Source: Clostridia bacterium | GTDB lineage: Bacteria > Bacillota > Clostridia > Christensenellales > Aristaeellaceae | Length of the DNA: 37,186 nucleotides | Direction of reading: 5' to 3' | NCBI GenBank assembly: GCA_017552615.1 | Contig: JAFZPI010000029.1 | Coordinates: 1 to 37,186, forward strand | Shown here: piece by piece, positions 1-7,418 of the stretch | Layout of the letters: every line of letters starts with the position of its first letter | How positions within the stretch are numbered: position 1 is the first letter of the stretch | Program-made: the position numbers and the translations under genes | The notes under the pieces: generated by a model | Told to the model about the DNA's origin: nothing | Databases searched by the model: none | The model's input: only the letters and a program-made list of their open reading frames with translations

Positions 1-672
1 GGTAAAGAAATCACCTATACCTGGACCGAGAGCGGACTGCCTGAAGGCTATGAGCTGACAGACACGAGCGCGGATGGTACAGTCACGACCCTGACCAACA
101 CACACGAGCCGGAAGAGACCGAAGCGACGGTGAAGAAGGTCTGGGACGACGCAGAGAACCAGGACGGCAAGCGTCCGGACGAACTGAAGGTCAAACTCAG
201 CAATGGCACGGAAGTGACGCTGAACGAGGCCAACGGCTGGACCGCGAAGGTAGAGCATCTGCCGAAGTACGCGGATGGTAAAGAAATCACCTATACCTGG
301 ACCGAGAGCGGACTGCCTGAAGGCTATGAGCTGACAGGCAATAGTGCGGATGGTACGGTTACAACCCTTACCAACACACACACACCGGAAGAGACCGAAG
401 CGACGGTGAAGAAGGTCTGGGACGACGCTGAGAACCAGGACGGCAAGCGTCCGGACGAACTGAAGGTCAAACTCAGCAACGGCACGGAAGTGACGCTAAA
501 CGAAGCCAACGGCTGGACCGCGAAAGTCGAGCATCTGCCGAAGTACGCGGATGGCAAAGAAATCACCTATACCTGGACCGAGAGCGGACTGCCTGAAGGC
601 TATGAACTGACAGATACGAGCGCAGATGGCACGGTCACGACCCTGACGAACACGCACGAGATCGAGAAGACG
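1..672 (+). repeat. 276-bp tandem repeats encoding CnaB domains
   Basis: The unit starting GGTAAAGAAATCACC at 1 recurs at 277 and 553, and the unit starting GAAGCGACGGTGAAGAAGG at 121 recurs at 397, a period of 276 bp or 92 codons. Copies differ by only a few, mostly synonymous, bases, which points to recent duplication or gene conversion. The array probably continues to the left of the window. Confidence 0.9.
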
Positions 673-1629
673 AAGGTCGAAGGCGCGAAAACGTGGTCGG
701 ACAGTGAAGACGCTGACGAGATTCGTCCTGCGAGCATTACGATCCACCTGATGGTGGGTGAGACCGAGATTGACAAGAAGACGGTCACGGAAGCCGACGG
801 ATGGAAGTGGAGCTTCACAGATCTTGACAAGTATGCCGACGGCAAAGAGATCGAATACACCATTACAGAAGATAAGGTTGATGGGTACGATCAGACGATC
901 AGCGGCTATGATGTGACCAACACCCATCTGCTGACCCGGGTCAGGGTCGAGAAGGAACTCACAGAGATCCTCCGCGGCGATGAAGTAATCGCGGACCACA
1001 GCAAGGCCAAAGCCGGCGACGTGATCACCTATACCGTACGACTGACCAACATCGGTGAAGCAGACCTGCCGACAGGTGCCGAGGTTAAGGATACCATGAC
1101 TCGCACTTTGAGTGACGGTTCGAAGACAGAAACTGTCCGGACCTTCGCTTCCACGAAGGATCTGGCACCCGGTGAATACGAGGAATTCACTTATACCTAC
1201 ACTGTACAGGACAACGATGGCTACCTGAGCAACGCGGCTACGACGGACATTCCCGGCGACCCGCCACCACCTCCGGTTGAAGTGCCCATTGTGAAGACAG
1301 TGACGATCGTCAAAGCTTGGAAGGATCGGAACAATGCCGACAAACAGCGCCCCGAAAGCCTGACGGTGACTCTCCTGGCGGATGGCAAGCCGGTTCAGGA
1401 CGTGACCCTGAATGAGGGCAACGAGTGGACCGCGGAAGTGGAAGACCTGATGGTTCTGACCGAGGACGGACAGCCCATAACGTATTCCTGGAGCGAGGTT
1501 GAGGTTGAAGGATACACCTTGGTCTCGACCACAACGGAAGGCAATGTCACCACGATGACTAACCGGCAGGATGACAGCCCGACGCCCGTAATGAACGTGT
1601 TCCTCAACATTGGCGAGTGCTATGAGTAA
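1..1629 (+). CDS. CnaB-repeat surface protein, C-terminal part (5' end cut off)
   Basis: The frame is open from base 1 to the TAA at 1627-1629, so the gene starts upstream of the window. The visible 542 residues hold a partial and then two complete, nearly identical CnaB-type domains of 92 residues, a diverged CnaB domain (about 664-930), a DUF11-like domain of about 120 residues with the VITYTVRLTNIG signature, a proline-rich PPPPPVEVP linker and a last CnaB domain. Each CnaB unit shows the Lys of KKVW, the Glu of TWTES and the Asn of TNTH, the residues expected for an intramolecular Lys-Asn isopeptide bond. Such domains form stiff stalks of adhesins and pilins. The protein ends in VMNVFLNIGECYE: there is no LPXTG motif, no hydrophobic segment and no basic tail, so sortase anchoring is not predicted from this end. 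Family call is firm; role as an adhesin is inference. Confidence 0.85.
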   Translation, partial: GKEITYTWTESGLPEGYELTDTSADGTVTTLTNTHEPEETEATVKKVWDDAENQDGKRPDELKVKLSNGTEVTLNEANGWTAKVEHLPKYADGKEITYTWTESGLPEGYELTGNSADGTVTTLTNTHTPEETEATVKKVWDDAENQDGKRPDELKVKLSNGTEVTLNEANGWTAKVEHLPKYADGKEITYTWTESGLPEGYELTDTSADGTVTTLTNTHEIEKTKVEGAKTWSDSEDADEIRPASITIHLMVGETEIDKKTVTEADGWKWSFTDLDKYADGKEIEYTITEDKVDGYDQTISGYDVTNTHLLTRVRVEKELTEILRGDEVIADHSKAKAGDVITYTVRLTNIGEADLPTGAEVKDTMTRTLSDGSKTETVRTFASTKDLAPGEYEEFTYTYTVQDNDGYLSNAATTDIPGDPPPPPVEVPIVKTVTIVKAWKDRNNADKQRPESLTVTLLADGKPVQDVTLNEGNEWTAEVEDLMVLTEDGQPITYSWSEVEVEGYTLVSTTTEGNVTTMTNRQDDSPTPVMNVFLNIGECYE

Positions 1630-1638
1630 TCGACGGAA

Positions 1639-1665
1639 CCCGCGCTCTTCTCTGAGGAGCGCGGG
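1639..1665 (+). terminator. Hairpin after the CnaB gene, weak terminator
   Basis: A 9-bp perfect GC-rich stem (CCCGCGCTC at 1639-1647 with GAGCGCGGG at 1657-1665) and a 9-nt loop lie 9 bases after the stop. No T run follows, so it may be a 3' stabiliser or partial terminator. A TTGACA at 1675 has no -10 partner, so the next gene may be read through from upstream. Confidence 0.45.
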
Positions 1666-1703
1666 CTAACCCGATTGACAAAAGGGAAAGGAAGACATCG
1701 GAC

Positions 1704-3602
1704 ATGAAAAGATGCAGTGCGCTGTTATTGGCGATCCTTCTGCTGATTGTACAGTCGATGACTCTGGTGCAAGCCGCTGCGGAAGGGGATACCCTGCGGG
1801 TGGGCAATACCACTGCCATGCGTGGCGAGTTCTTCACGGAGCTCTGGGGAAACGCGACCAGCGATATTGACGTTCGCATGCTGCTCCACGGCTACGACCT
1901 GGTTTATTGGGATGCCAGCGCGGTCATGTTCTCCTTCGACAAATCGGTGGTCAGCAAATCAACCGTGAAGAACAATGCGAACGGCGATCGCGAATATACG
2001 CTTGTACTGAAGAATGATCTGTATTATTCGGACGGGACCCGGATCACCGCCTGGGACTATGCCTTCTCCATGCTACTGCAGATGTCTCCGGTAATCACCG
2101 AACTCGGCGGCACGCCCAAACACCGGGATTTCCTGGTGGGAGGAGAGGCGTATCTTGAAGGCGAAACCGACGTGCTGGCCGGTGTTCGCGTTCCCGCGGA
2201 TAATACGCTGGTTGTGACGATCCGAAAAGAGTACTTACCGTTCTTCTATGAGATCGGTCTGCTTGAATGCAATCCCTACCCGATTTCCGTGATCGCCCCC
2301 GGCGTGGTGGTCCGGGATGACGGAAACGGCGTATATCTGGCGAACGAGGACACAAGTGTCACCGAGCCGGTCTTCACCGCAGAACTGCTTCAGAAGACCA
2401 TTCTGGATCCGGAAACGGGCTATCAGTCCCATCCATCCGTGGTCAGCGGCCCCTATCAGCTGACCAGTTGGGATGGCCAAACGGCGACATTTACTATCAA
2501 CCCCTATTTCAAGGGGGATGAAAACGGCAAAAAGCCCAGTATCCAGAACCTCACCTATACGCTGGCGGAAAATGAAACCATGCTGGCCAAACTCCGTTCC
2601 GGCGAGTTCGACCTGCTGAACAAAGTCATGCGGGCCGATGCCGTTGCGAAAGCGCAGCAGATGGCGAAGAGCGGCGAAGCGACTGTGACTGCTTACCCCC
2701 GTACAGGCTTGAGCTACATCAGCTTTGCCTGTGAGAAGGCCACGGTCAGCAGCGAAAAAGTGCGTCAGGCAATTGCCTGGTGCATGGACAGGGACAAGAT
2801 CGTCGCGGATTATACGGCCGGGAACGGAACCCGTGTGGATGGCTATTACGGTGTCAGGCAGTGGATGTACAGGATGGTCACCGGCGCAACCGAACCGCCG
2901 CTGACCAAGCCCACCGCGGAAAGCACCGTTGAAGAGCAACAGGCATACGAAAAGACTTTGGCGGCATACAAGGCGCTGAACCTGAAGAAGCTGACCGTGT
3001 ATACGGTCGACGTAGATCGCGCCATTGCTTTGCTGGAGGAAGACGGCTGGACGCTGAACGCCGATGGGATCCGGGAAAAGGAAATCGACGGTGAAAAAGT
3101 CACCCTGGAACTGACTTTGGCATACCCGGAGGGGAATACCATTGAAGCAGCTTTCCAGGCGTATCTGATCCCGAATCTGGAGAAGGCGGGGATTCGCCTA
3201 ACGCTCCAGCCGATGCCCATGGCGGATATACTGACCGCATTCTATAAGCAGGGCGACCGCGAGACAGATATGCTCTATCTCGCCAGCAACTTCGACCTGC
3301 TGTTCGACCCGGCTGTGAATTTCATTCTTGATGAGGACGGCACTCCCAATTGGTCTTTCACCAACCACGAGGACGAGGAACTGTACCGCCTTGCGCTGGA
3401 ATTGCGCCGCACCAAACCGGGCGACACCCTGGCCTACCTGCAGAAATGGGTGAAATTCCAGGAGCGTTTCAACAAGGCTCTGCCCATGATTCCCATCTAT
3501 TCCAACACTTACTTTGATGTGTACACAACCAGCCTGAAGAACTACAAGGTTGCACAGTACACCACGTGGAGCGAGGCTATCATTCCGGCTTATCTGAAAT
3601 AA
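1704..3602 (+). CDS. Extracellular solute-binding protein, family 5 (peptide/nickel type)
   Basis: A 632-residue protein of the SBP_bac_5 (OppA/DppA) class that captures oligopeptides or similar solutes outside the membrane for ABC import. The N-terminus is a clear signal peptide (basic MKR, hydrophobic LLLAILLLIV core, AxA-like cut near LVQAAAEG). The body follows the family: GDTLRVG start, a YSDGTRITAWDYAFS segment typical of the first lobe, and a C-terminal lobe ending in a domain-closing helix. A good ribosome site (GGGAAAGGAAG) precedes ATG 1704. Odd points: there is no lipobox cysteine, although Gram-positive binding proteins are usually lipoproteins, and no permease or ATPase gene lies next to it. 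The protein may be soluble or wall-associated, or may serve a transporter encoded elsewhere. The substrate cannot be told from sequence. Confidence 0.85.
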   Translation: MKRCSALLLAILLLIVQSMTLVQAAAEGDTLRVGNTTAMRGEFFTELWGNATSDIDVRMLLHGYDLVYWDASAVMFSFDKSVVSKSTVKNNANGDREYTLVLKNDLYYSDGTRITAWDYAFSMLLQMSPVITELGGTPKHRDFLVGGEAYLEGETDVLAGVRVPADNTLVVTIRKEYLPFFYEIGLLECNPYPISVIAPGVVVRDDGNGVYLANEDTSVTEPVFTAELLQKTILDPETGYQSHPSVVSGPYQLTSWDGQTATFTINPYFKGDENGKKPSIQNLTYTLAENETMLAKLRSGEFDLLNKVMRADAVAKAQQMAKSGEATVTAYPRTGLSYISFACEKATVSSEKVRQAIAWCMDRDKIVADYTAGNGTRVDGYYGVRQWMYRMVTGATEPPLTKPTAESTVEEQQAYEKTLAAYKALNLKKLTVYTVDVDRAIALLEEDGWTLNADGIREKEIDGEKVTLELTLAYPEGNTIEAAFQAYLIPNLEKAGIRLTLQPMPMADILTAFYKQGDRETDMLYLASNFDLLFDPAVNFILDEDGTPNWSFTNHEDEELYRLALELRRTKPGDTLAYLQKWVKFQERFNKALPMIPIYSNTYFDVYTTSLKNYKVAQYTTWSEAIIPAYLK

Positions 3603-3643
3603 TGAATACCGATAGCTATGGCTTCTAACGTATAGGAGATAAC

Positions 3644-3690
3644 AAAACTGCCCTTGCGGTACAGGAATACCGACAGGGCAGTTTTCATTA
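3644..3690. terminator. Bidirectional intrinsic terminator
   Basis: AAAACTGCCCT at 3644-3654 pairs perfectly with AGGGCAGTTTT at 3675-3685, and an inner CGGTA/TACCG stem extends the helix. T-rich sequence follows on the plus strand, and the A tract on the left gives a T run on the minus strand. It sits between convergent genes (binding protein and EamA transporter) and can stop both. Confidence 0.85.
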
Positions 3691-3694
3691 TTCT

Positions 3695-4549
3695 TTATTG
3701 TTTGCTCCCCTTCGCCATCCACACATTATATCCCAGGATCGATCCCACTACGATCACAGACCCCACCACTGAGAGCGGCGTGAGTGACTCCCCATAGAAC
3801 AATGCAACCCACAATGGATTGAGGATGGGTTCCATGCCGGTGATAAGGCTGGCGGTGATGGGTGGGGTGCGGCGGATGCCATAGGAGAAAAGGATGTAGG
3901 CGCCGCCCACCTGGATTGCGCCGAGGGCGAACACGGATGCCATGACGGGGGCGGAGAAGTCTGTTTCCAGTGCGCAGAGGGGTGTGAACAGGATCCCGCA
4001 GGCCAGCTGGCCCAGAAAACAGGAAGAGATCGCGTCAGCTTTGTTGCCGGTGTTCATCATGAATACGCCGGCATAGCAGATGCCGGACAGGATGGCGGTG
4101 ATGTTGCCGAGCAGGTTGCCGACGCGGATGCCGTCCACGAAGAACAGGCACACGCCCAGCAGCACGGCGGCGCAGGTCAACAGGTCGATCCGTTTGGGAC
4201 GGACATGATAGATCAGCGCCATCAGCAGGATGACGAACACCGGCGCGGTGAACTGGAGAACGATGGCGTTGGCGGCGGTGGTCAACTTGTTCGAAACGGC
4301 AAAAAGCGTGGTGACGCCCATCATGGACAGCGCACCGATCAGGACTTGCCTGCTGAAAACCAAGCGGTGCCGGGTCATCAGGAGGTAGATCCCAATGACA
4401 GTCGATCCGATGAGATTCCGTGCGCCGTTGATGGCAAGGGGCGCCCACGGGATCAGCTTGATGAAAAGACCGCCAGTGGAAAAACACACAGAGGCCAGGA
4501 ACACGCAGAATACCGCGCGTCCGGAGTAGGTTTGTTCTGTTTCAGGCAT
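3695..4549 (-). CDS. EamA/DMT-family transporter
   Basis: A 284-residue membrane protein of the drug/metabolite transporter superfamily with about ten transmembrane helices in two EamA halves. Helix 1 holds FLASVCFSTGGLFIKLIPWA, and the second half carries the family pattern ITASLITGMEPILNPLWVALFYGE. Members move metabolites, amino acids or drugs by secondary transport; substrate is not predictable. It starts 8 bp after the stop of the 581-residue gene upstream on the same strand and is almost surely co-transcribed with it, so its substrate may be linked to that protein. The short basic end (WMAKGSKQ) is followed by the bidirectional terminator. Confidence 0.85.
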   Translation of the reverse strand: MPETEQTYSGRAVFCVFLASVCFSTGGLFIKLIPWAPLAINGARNLIGSTVIGIYLLMTRHRLVFSRQVLIGALSMMGVTTLFAVSNKLTTAANAIVLQFTAPVFVILLMALIYHVRPKRIDLLTCAAVLLGVCLFFVDGIRVGNLLGNITAILSGICYAGVFMMNTGNKADAISSCFLGQLACGILFTPLCALETDFSAPVMASVFALGAIQVGGAYILFSYGIRRTPPITASLITGMEPILNPLWVALFYGESLTPLSVVGSVIVVGSILGYNVWMAKGSKQ

Positions 4550-4557
4550 GGCGGACC

Positions 4558-6303
4558 TCAGCGCTGGATCTGGTACAGGATAAAGCGTCCCGGCGTGAGC
4601 GGGACTTCAAAAATGGCTTCTTCGCCCTTGGTATACAGGGGCTCGATCGGCTTCGGGAAGCCGGGGATGGCCAAGGATTTGGCACCTTTGACGTGCAGTC
4701 GGCCGAAAGCTCGGCGTGCGCCGGTCATCACATAGGGGTAGACAATAAACGTGTCATTGTCATAAATGAATAAGCTGATGCGCGTGGGGCCTTCCAGCCA
4801 GATGCCTTCAACAGGGAAAGCTTCCCGGATGCGGCTGATCACCGGGGCTGGAAGCCGGTATAAATCAGAGTATGTGTCTGGGACAGCCAGTGTCCACAGG
4901 TGACCGTCGCAATAGTCATCGCGCAGCAGGATAGCAGTATTCTCTTCGCCGTGGCAGGCTTTTACGACGGCCCAGGTGGCATTGTTGCGGAACTCCGGTA
5001 CCGGGAATGTCACCGGGTGCGCTGCTTCAGGATAGGTGCAGCCGCTGCGGCCGGTACCTTCGACCCGGTAGCTGTCCGCGGTGAGGGAGCGGCCGCGCAT
5101 CCGGATGCTGGTGAGCGCTGCGATACCCCGGTCCGCCGTGGCTTCGATAAAGCCCGTGGTCACGAGGGCGTTGCCATCGGTTTCGCGCAGGTAACGCTCG
5201 AGCTTCTCCACGATATCGGGATCACAGGCCGAGGTGCGGGTGAGGAGGATGGCAGGCGCATTTTCCGGGAAATAGGGGGTGCAGACGATGGGCAGGCCGT
5301 TCATGCCAAGAAAATCCTGCACGTTGTCCTCGCCCTGACCGTTGTCTGGCAGATAGCAGGCGATGCCTACAGGCGATCCGGCGTAATCCAGCAGTTTGTC
5401 GAGTTTATCCAACTGGAAGCCGAGGGCGGCCGCCAGCATGTTGTCCTGTAAGGACTGGAAGCAGAAAAGCATGAGTTCGCGCGGCTTGGAGAAGGCGGTG
5501 AGGTACGCCTGTTCGAGATAGTGTTCGGTGACGCTCACGTCAAAGGTATCGAACCAGCCACCTCCGTTGTGCCCGGGCCACATCGCTTCCATGTACGTCA
5601 TCAGGGAGAAGCTCAGGTAGCGGGGAAGGTGCTGGTCGGTGATCTCGGAGTCTCGGGCTTCGGTACCGGTGTAGATGGCGTCGAACATCTCCCGCTGGTC
5701 CTTCGGGTTATAGCCCGTTTCCTGGTAGCTCTTCGCCCAGTTGGGGTACTTGATGATGATGCGGACGTTCGGGTTGACGGCCTTTGCCGGGCCAATCATG
5801 TCCTCGGCGCTGACCCTGCGCATCAGGTCAAGCCGGTACGCCTGCCAGCTTCCGTCGGTGATGCCGTGGGCTTGGTTGTAGGCGTTCTTCTCCCGAATAC
5901 AGTTTTCGCACATGCAGTTCGTGAAAAAGAAGTCGTCGATGATGAACTCGTCAAAGTGCTGCGCGGTGAAGGCACTGGCCTCCCGCAGCCGTGCCCGCAT
6001 GACCGGGTCGTTGTAGCACATCGTATCGAAGAGGCGCGCCTTGGGTTTGGCGCCTTCCGGGGTGCGCATGACGGTGGTAATGCCGCCTGAAACCTCGATC
6101 CCGTGGGCCAGGAAAACTTCCTTGCACATCTCCACCTGTTCGTGGGAGGCCTGCTCACCGCGGTAAGCTTCGAGATAAACCTTGTCAAGACGCAGGTATT
6201 TCAGAATGGCATTCAGCTGGGTTTCCAGCTCTTCCCGCGTGACACGGGCAGTGGCGTGGGCGACAAAATAAGTGGCCAGCTTAAAGTTGCGATAATTCCC
6301 CAT
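4558..6303 (-). CDS. Putative TIM-barrel glycoside-hydrolase-like protein, function unknown
   Basis: A 581-residue soluble protein without signal peptide. I do not recognise a named family. The first 330 residues look like a TIM barrel of the glycoside-hydrolase-like type: repeated strand-helix pattern, an acidic FIIDDFFFTNCMCENC motif near residue 120 (Asp-Asp at a strand end followed by a CxCxxC cluster, a pattern seen in several uncharacterised hydrolase-like groups), then RIIIKYPNW and an FDVSVTEHYLEQAY stretch. A middle part (LPIVCTPYFPENAPAILLTRTS) resembles the glutaminase/trimerisation-like domain of beta-galactosidase relatives, and the last 150 residues look like a beta domain. The start ATG at 6303 has a GGAGGG site. 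It shares a promoter with the EamA transporter, which suggests uptake or export of a sugar derivative handled by this protein; that is inference only. Confidence 0.6.
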   Translation of the reverse strand: MGNYRNFKLATYFVAHATARVTREELETQLNAILKYLRLDKVYLEAYRGEQASHEQVEMCKEVFLAHGIEVSGGITTVMRTPEGAKPKARLFDTMCYNDPVMRARLREASAFTAQHFDEFIIDDFFFTNCMCENCIREKNAYNQAHGITDGSWQAYRLDLMRRVSAEDMIGPAKAVNPNVRIIIKYPNWAKSYQETGYNPKDQREMFDAIYTGTEARDSEITDQHLPRYLSFSLMTYMEAMWPGHNGGGWFDTFDVSVTEHYLEQAYLTAFSKPRELMLFCFQSLQDNMLAAALGFQLDKLDKLLDYAGSPVGIACYLPDNGQGEDNVQDFLGMNGLPIVCTPYFPENAPAILLTRTSACDPDIVEKLERYLRETDGNALVTTGFIEATADRGIAALTSIRMRGRSLTADSYRVEGTGRSGCTYPEAAHPVTFPVPEFRNNATWAVVKACHGEENTAILLRDDYCDGHLWTLAVPDTYSDLYRLPAPVISRIREAFPVEGIWLEGPTRISLFIYDNDTFIVYPYVMTGARRAFGRLHVKGAKSLAIPGFPKPIEPLYTKGEEAIFEVPLTPGRFILYQIQR

Positions 6304-6342
6304 AACTTACCCTCCGAATCCTTATCAATACACCGGAAACAG

Positions 6343-6391
6343 AAAACGCCTGTTCCCTGCTTGCTGGATGCATTATAACAGGGGACAGGCG
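6343..6391 (-). terminator. Intrinsic terminator of the MoxR/DUF58 operon
   Basis: On the minus strand CGCCTGTCCCCTG (6391-6379) pairs with CAGGGAACAGGCG (6359-6347), 13 bp with one wobble or mismatch, followed by TTTT at 6346-6343. It lies 20 bases after the stop of the lipoprotein gene. The loop contains the -10 box of the next operon. Confidence 0.8.
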
Positions 6392-6400
6392 GGTTGACAA
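6372..6400 (-). promoter_or_regulatory. Sigma-A promoter of the TIM-barrel/EamA operon
   Basis: On the minus strand TTGTCA (6400-6395), a 17-base spacer and a consensus TATAAT (6377-6372). Transcription should start near 6365, giving a leader of about 60 nt before ATG 6303. The upstream arm of the terminator hairpin forms most of the spacer. Confidence 0.75.
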
Positions 6401-6410
6401 GCGGATTTCC

Positions 6411-7418
6411 TCATTTATACCAGAATATGGAATCTGTGTTTACAGTACCGGTTGCTTCCTCAGTCAGGACTTCGAATGCCTGAATCAAATCCGTATCTGC
6501 AAATAGATCTGGATAGGCGGTCTTGGCGATGACCAGCATGGCCGCCACCCGCAGGTGCGGCGCTTCCAGCAATTCTTCTGAGAGAAGCAGTACATTCCCT
6601 TCCCGAACGGCGGTGATCCCTTTCCAGTCCATTCTCGACATGAGTTCTGCCTGAAGCTGACGCGCAGTGTCTGCCGAATAGACCCTTGCGCCGAGAACGT
6701 GACCGTCTGTGATCTTCACAATGACTTCCGGGTTTTTCCGGTAGACCCAGCCGTCGTCCACGAGCAATCGTTCCTCTGTCAGCCGACCGGACACATCATA
6801 GCAGCCGCTGTCGAGAATGAGCCTGTGCTCCGCGGATGTCCGGTAGATCGTCCGGTGGTCTTCCGCTGTCTCCCAGTAGATGTTCATCCGCTTGCATTCG
6901 AAAAGGGTTCCCAGGCGATCTTGCAAGAGCACGGTATAGTACCGCAGTGCGCTGTCCGCTTCCTCCGCGTCGGGAGAGACCCCCATCCGGTCTGACGATT
7001 CGCTCGGTACGGTGATCTTTGCGGCTTTGATCGCGTCGGAATGCAGCTGGTTGGCGCTTCCGTCTGTTCTGTCTCCCGTTTGGGGCAACCCATCTGCGTC
7101 TCCTTCGGTGTGGAGGAAGCGATCCGTTCCTGCTGCAATCTCCGCGCCTGCGTTTTCGTCATATTCCCGTCGGGAAGCTTCCGGGTTCTCCCGGCTTTGG
7201 CTGTCACGATCCGGGGCTGCATCCCTGGCTTCTGTTTCTGGAGCCATCGCAGAACCCTCAATATTTCCGGCTTGGCCGGCTTGTGCCCCGCCGGCCTGTT
7301 CCTGATGGACTTCGGAGTCTGCCGGCTGTATCTGCGTGGTGCGCACACGGCAGCCAGCCAGCAGCAAGGCGGCCAGCAGCCAAATGCAGAGCGCTGCCCG
7401 TGTCCAAACATGTTTCAT
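6411..7418 (-). CDS. Lipoprotein with C-terminal half of a periplasmic-binding fold
   Basis: The N-terminus is a lipoprotein signal: basic MKHVWTRA, a hydrophobic stretch and a lipobox LLAGC. About 110 residues of Gln/Glu/Ala/Asp-rich, probably disordered, linker follow. The C-terminal 180 residues resemble only the second lobe of a BtuF/FhuD-type (Peripla_BP_2) binding protein: NPEVIVKI, then WKGITAVREGNVLLL, then LRVAAMLVIAKTAYPDLF. The first lobe is missing, so ligand binding in the usual cleft is unlikely. I chose ATG 7418, which overlaps the previous stop as ATGA and has GGGGAG upstream; a GTG at 7430 has no ribosome site. It is the last gene of the MoxR/DUF58 operon. An envelope role is likely; the exact one is unknown. 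Confidence 0.6.
   Translation of the reverse strand: MKHVWTRAALCIWLLAALLLAGCRVRTTQIQPADSEVHQEQAGGAQAGQAGNIEGSAMAPETEARDAAPDRDSQSRENPEASRREYDENAGAEIAAGTDRFLHTEGDADGLPQTGDRTDGSANQLHSDAIKAAKITVPSESSDRMGVSPDAEEADSALRYYTVLLQDRLGTLFECKRMNIYWETAEDHRTIYRTSAEHRLILDSGCYDVSGRLTEERLLVDDGWVYRKNPEVIVKITDGHVLGARVYSADTARQLQAELMSRMDWKGITAVREGNVLLLSEELLEAPHLRVAAMLVIAKTAYPDLFADTDLIQAFEVLTEEATGTVNTDSIFWYK

Noticed and set aside
1-672. CRISPR-like array
   Set aside because: The repeats are 276 bp, in frame and coding for CnaB domains; there are no short repeats with unique spacers.
1675-1703. TTGACA before the solute-binding protein gene as a promoter
   Set aside because: No -10-like sequence lies at 16-18 bp, and the ribosome site and start codon occupy that place.
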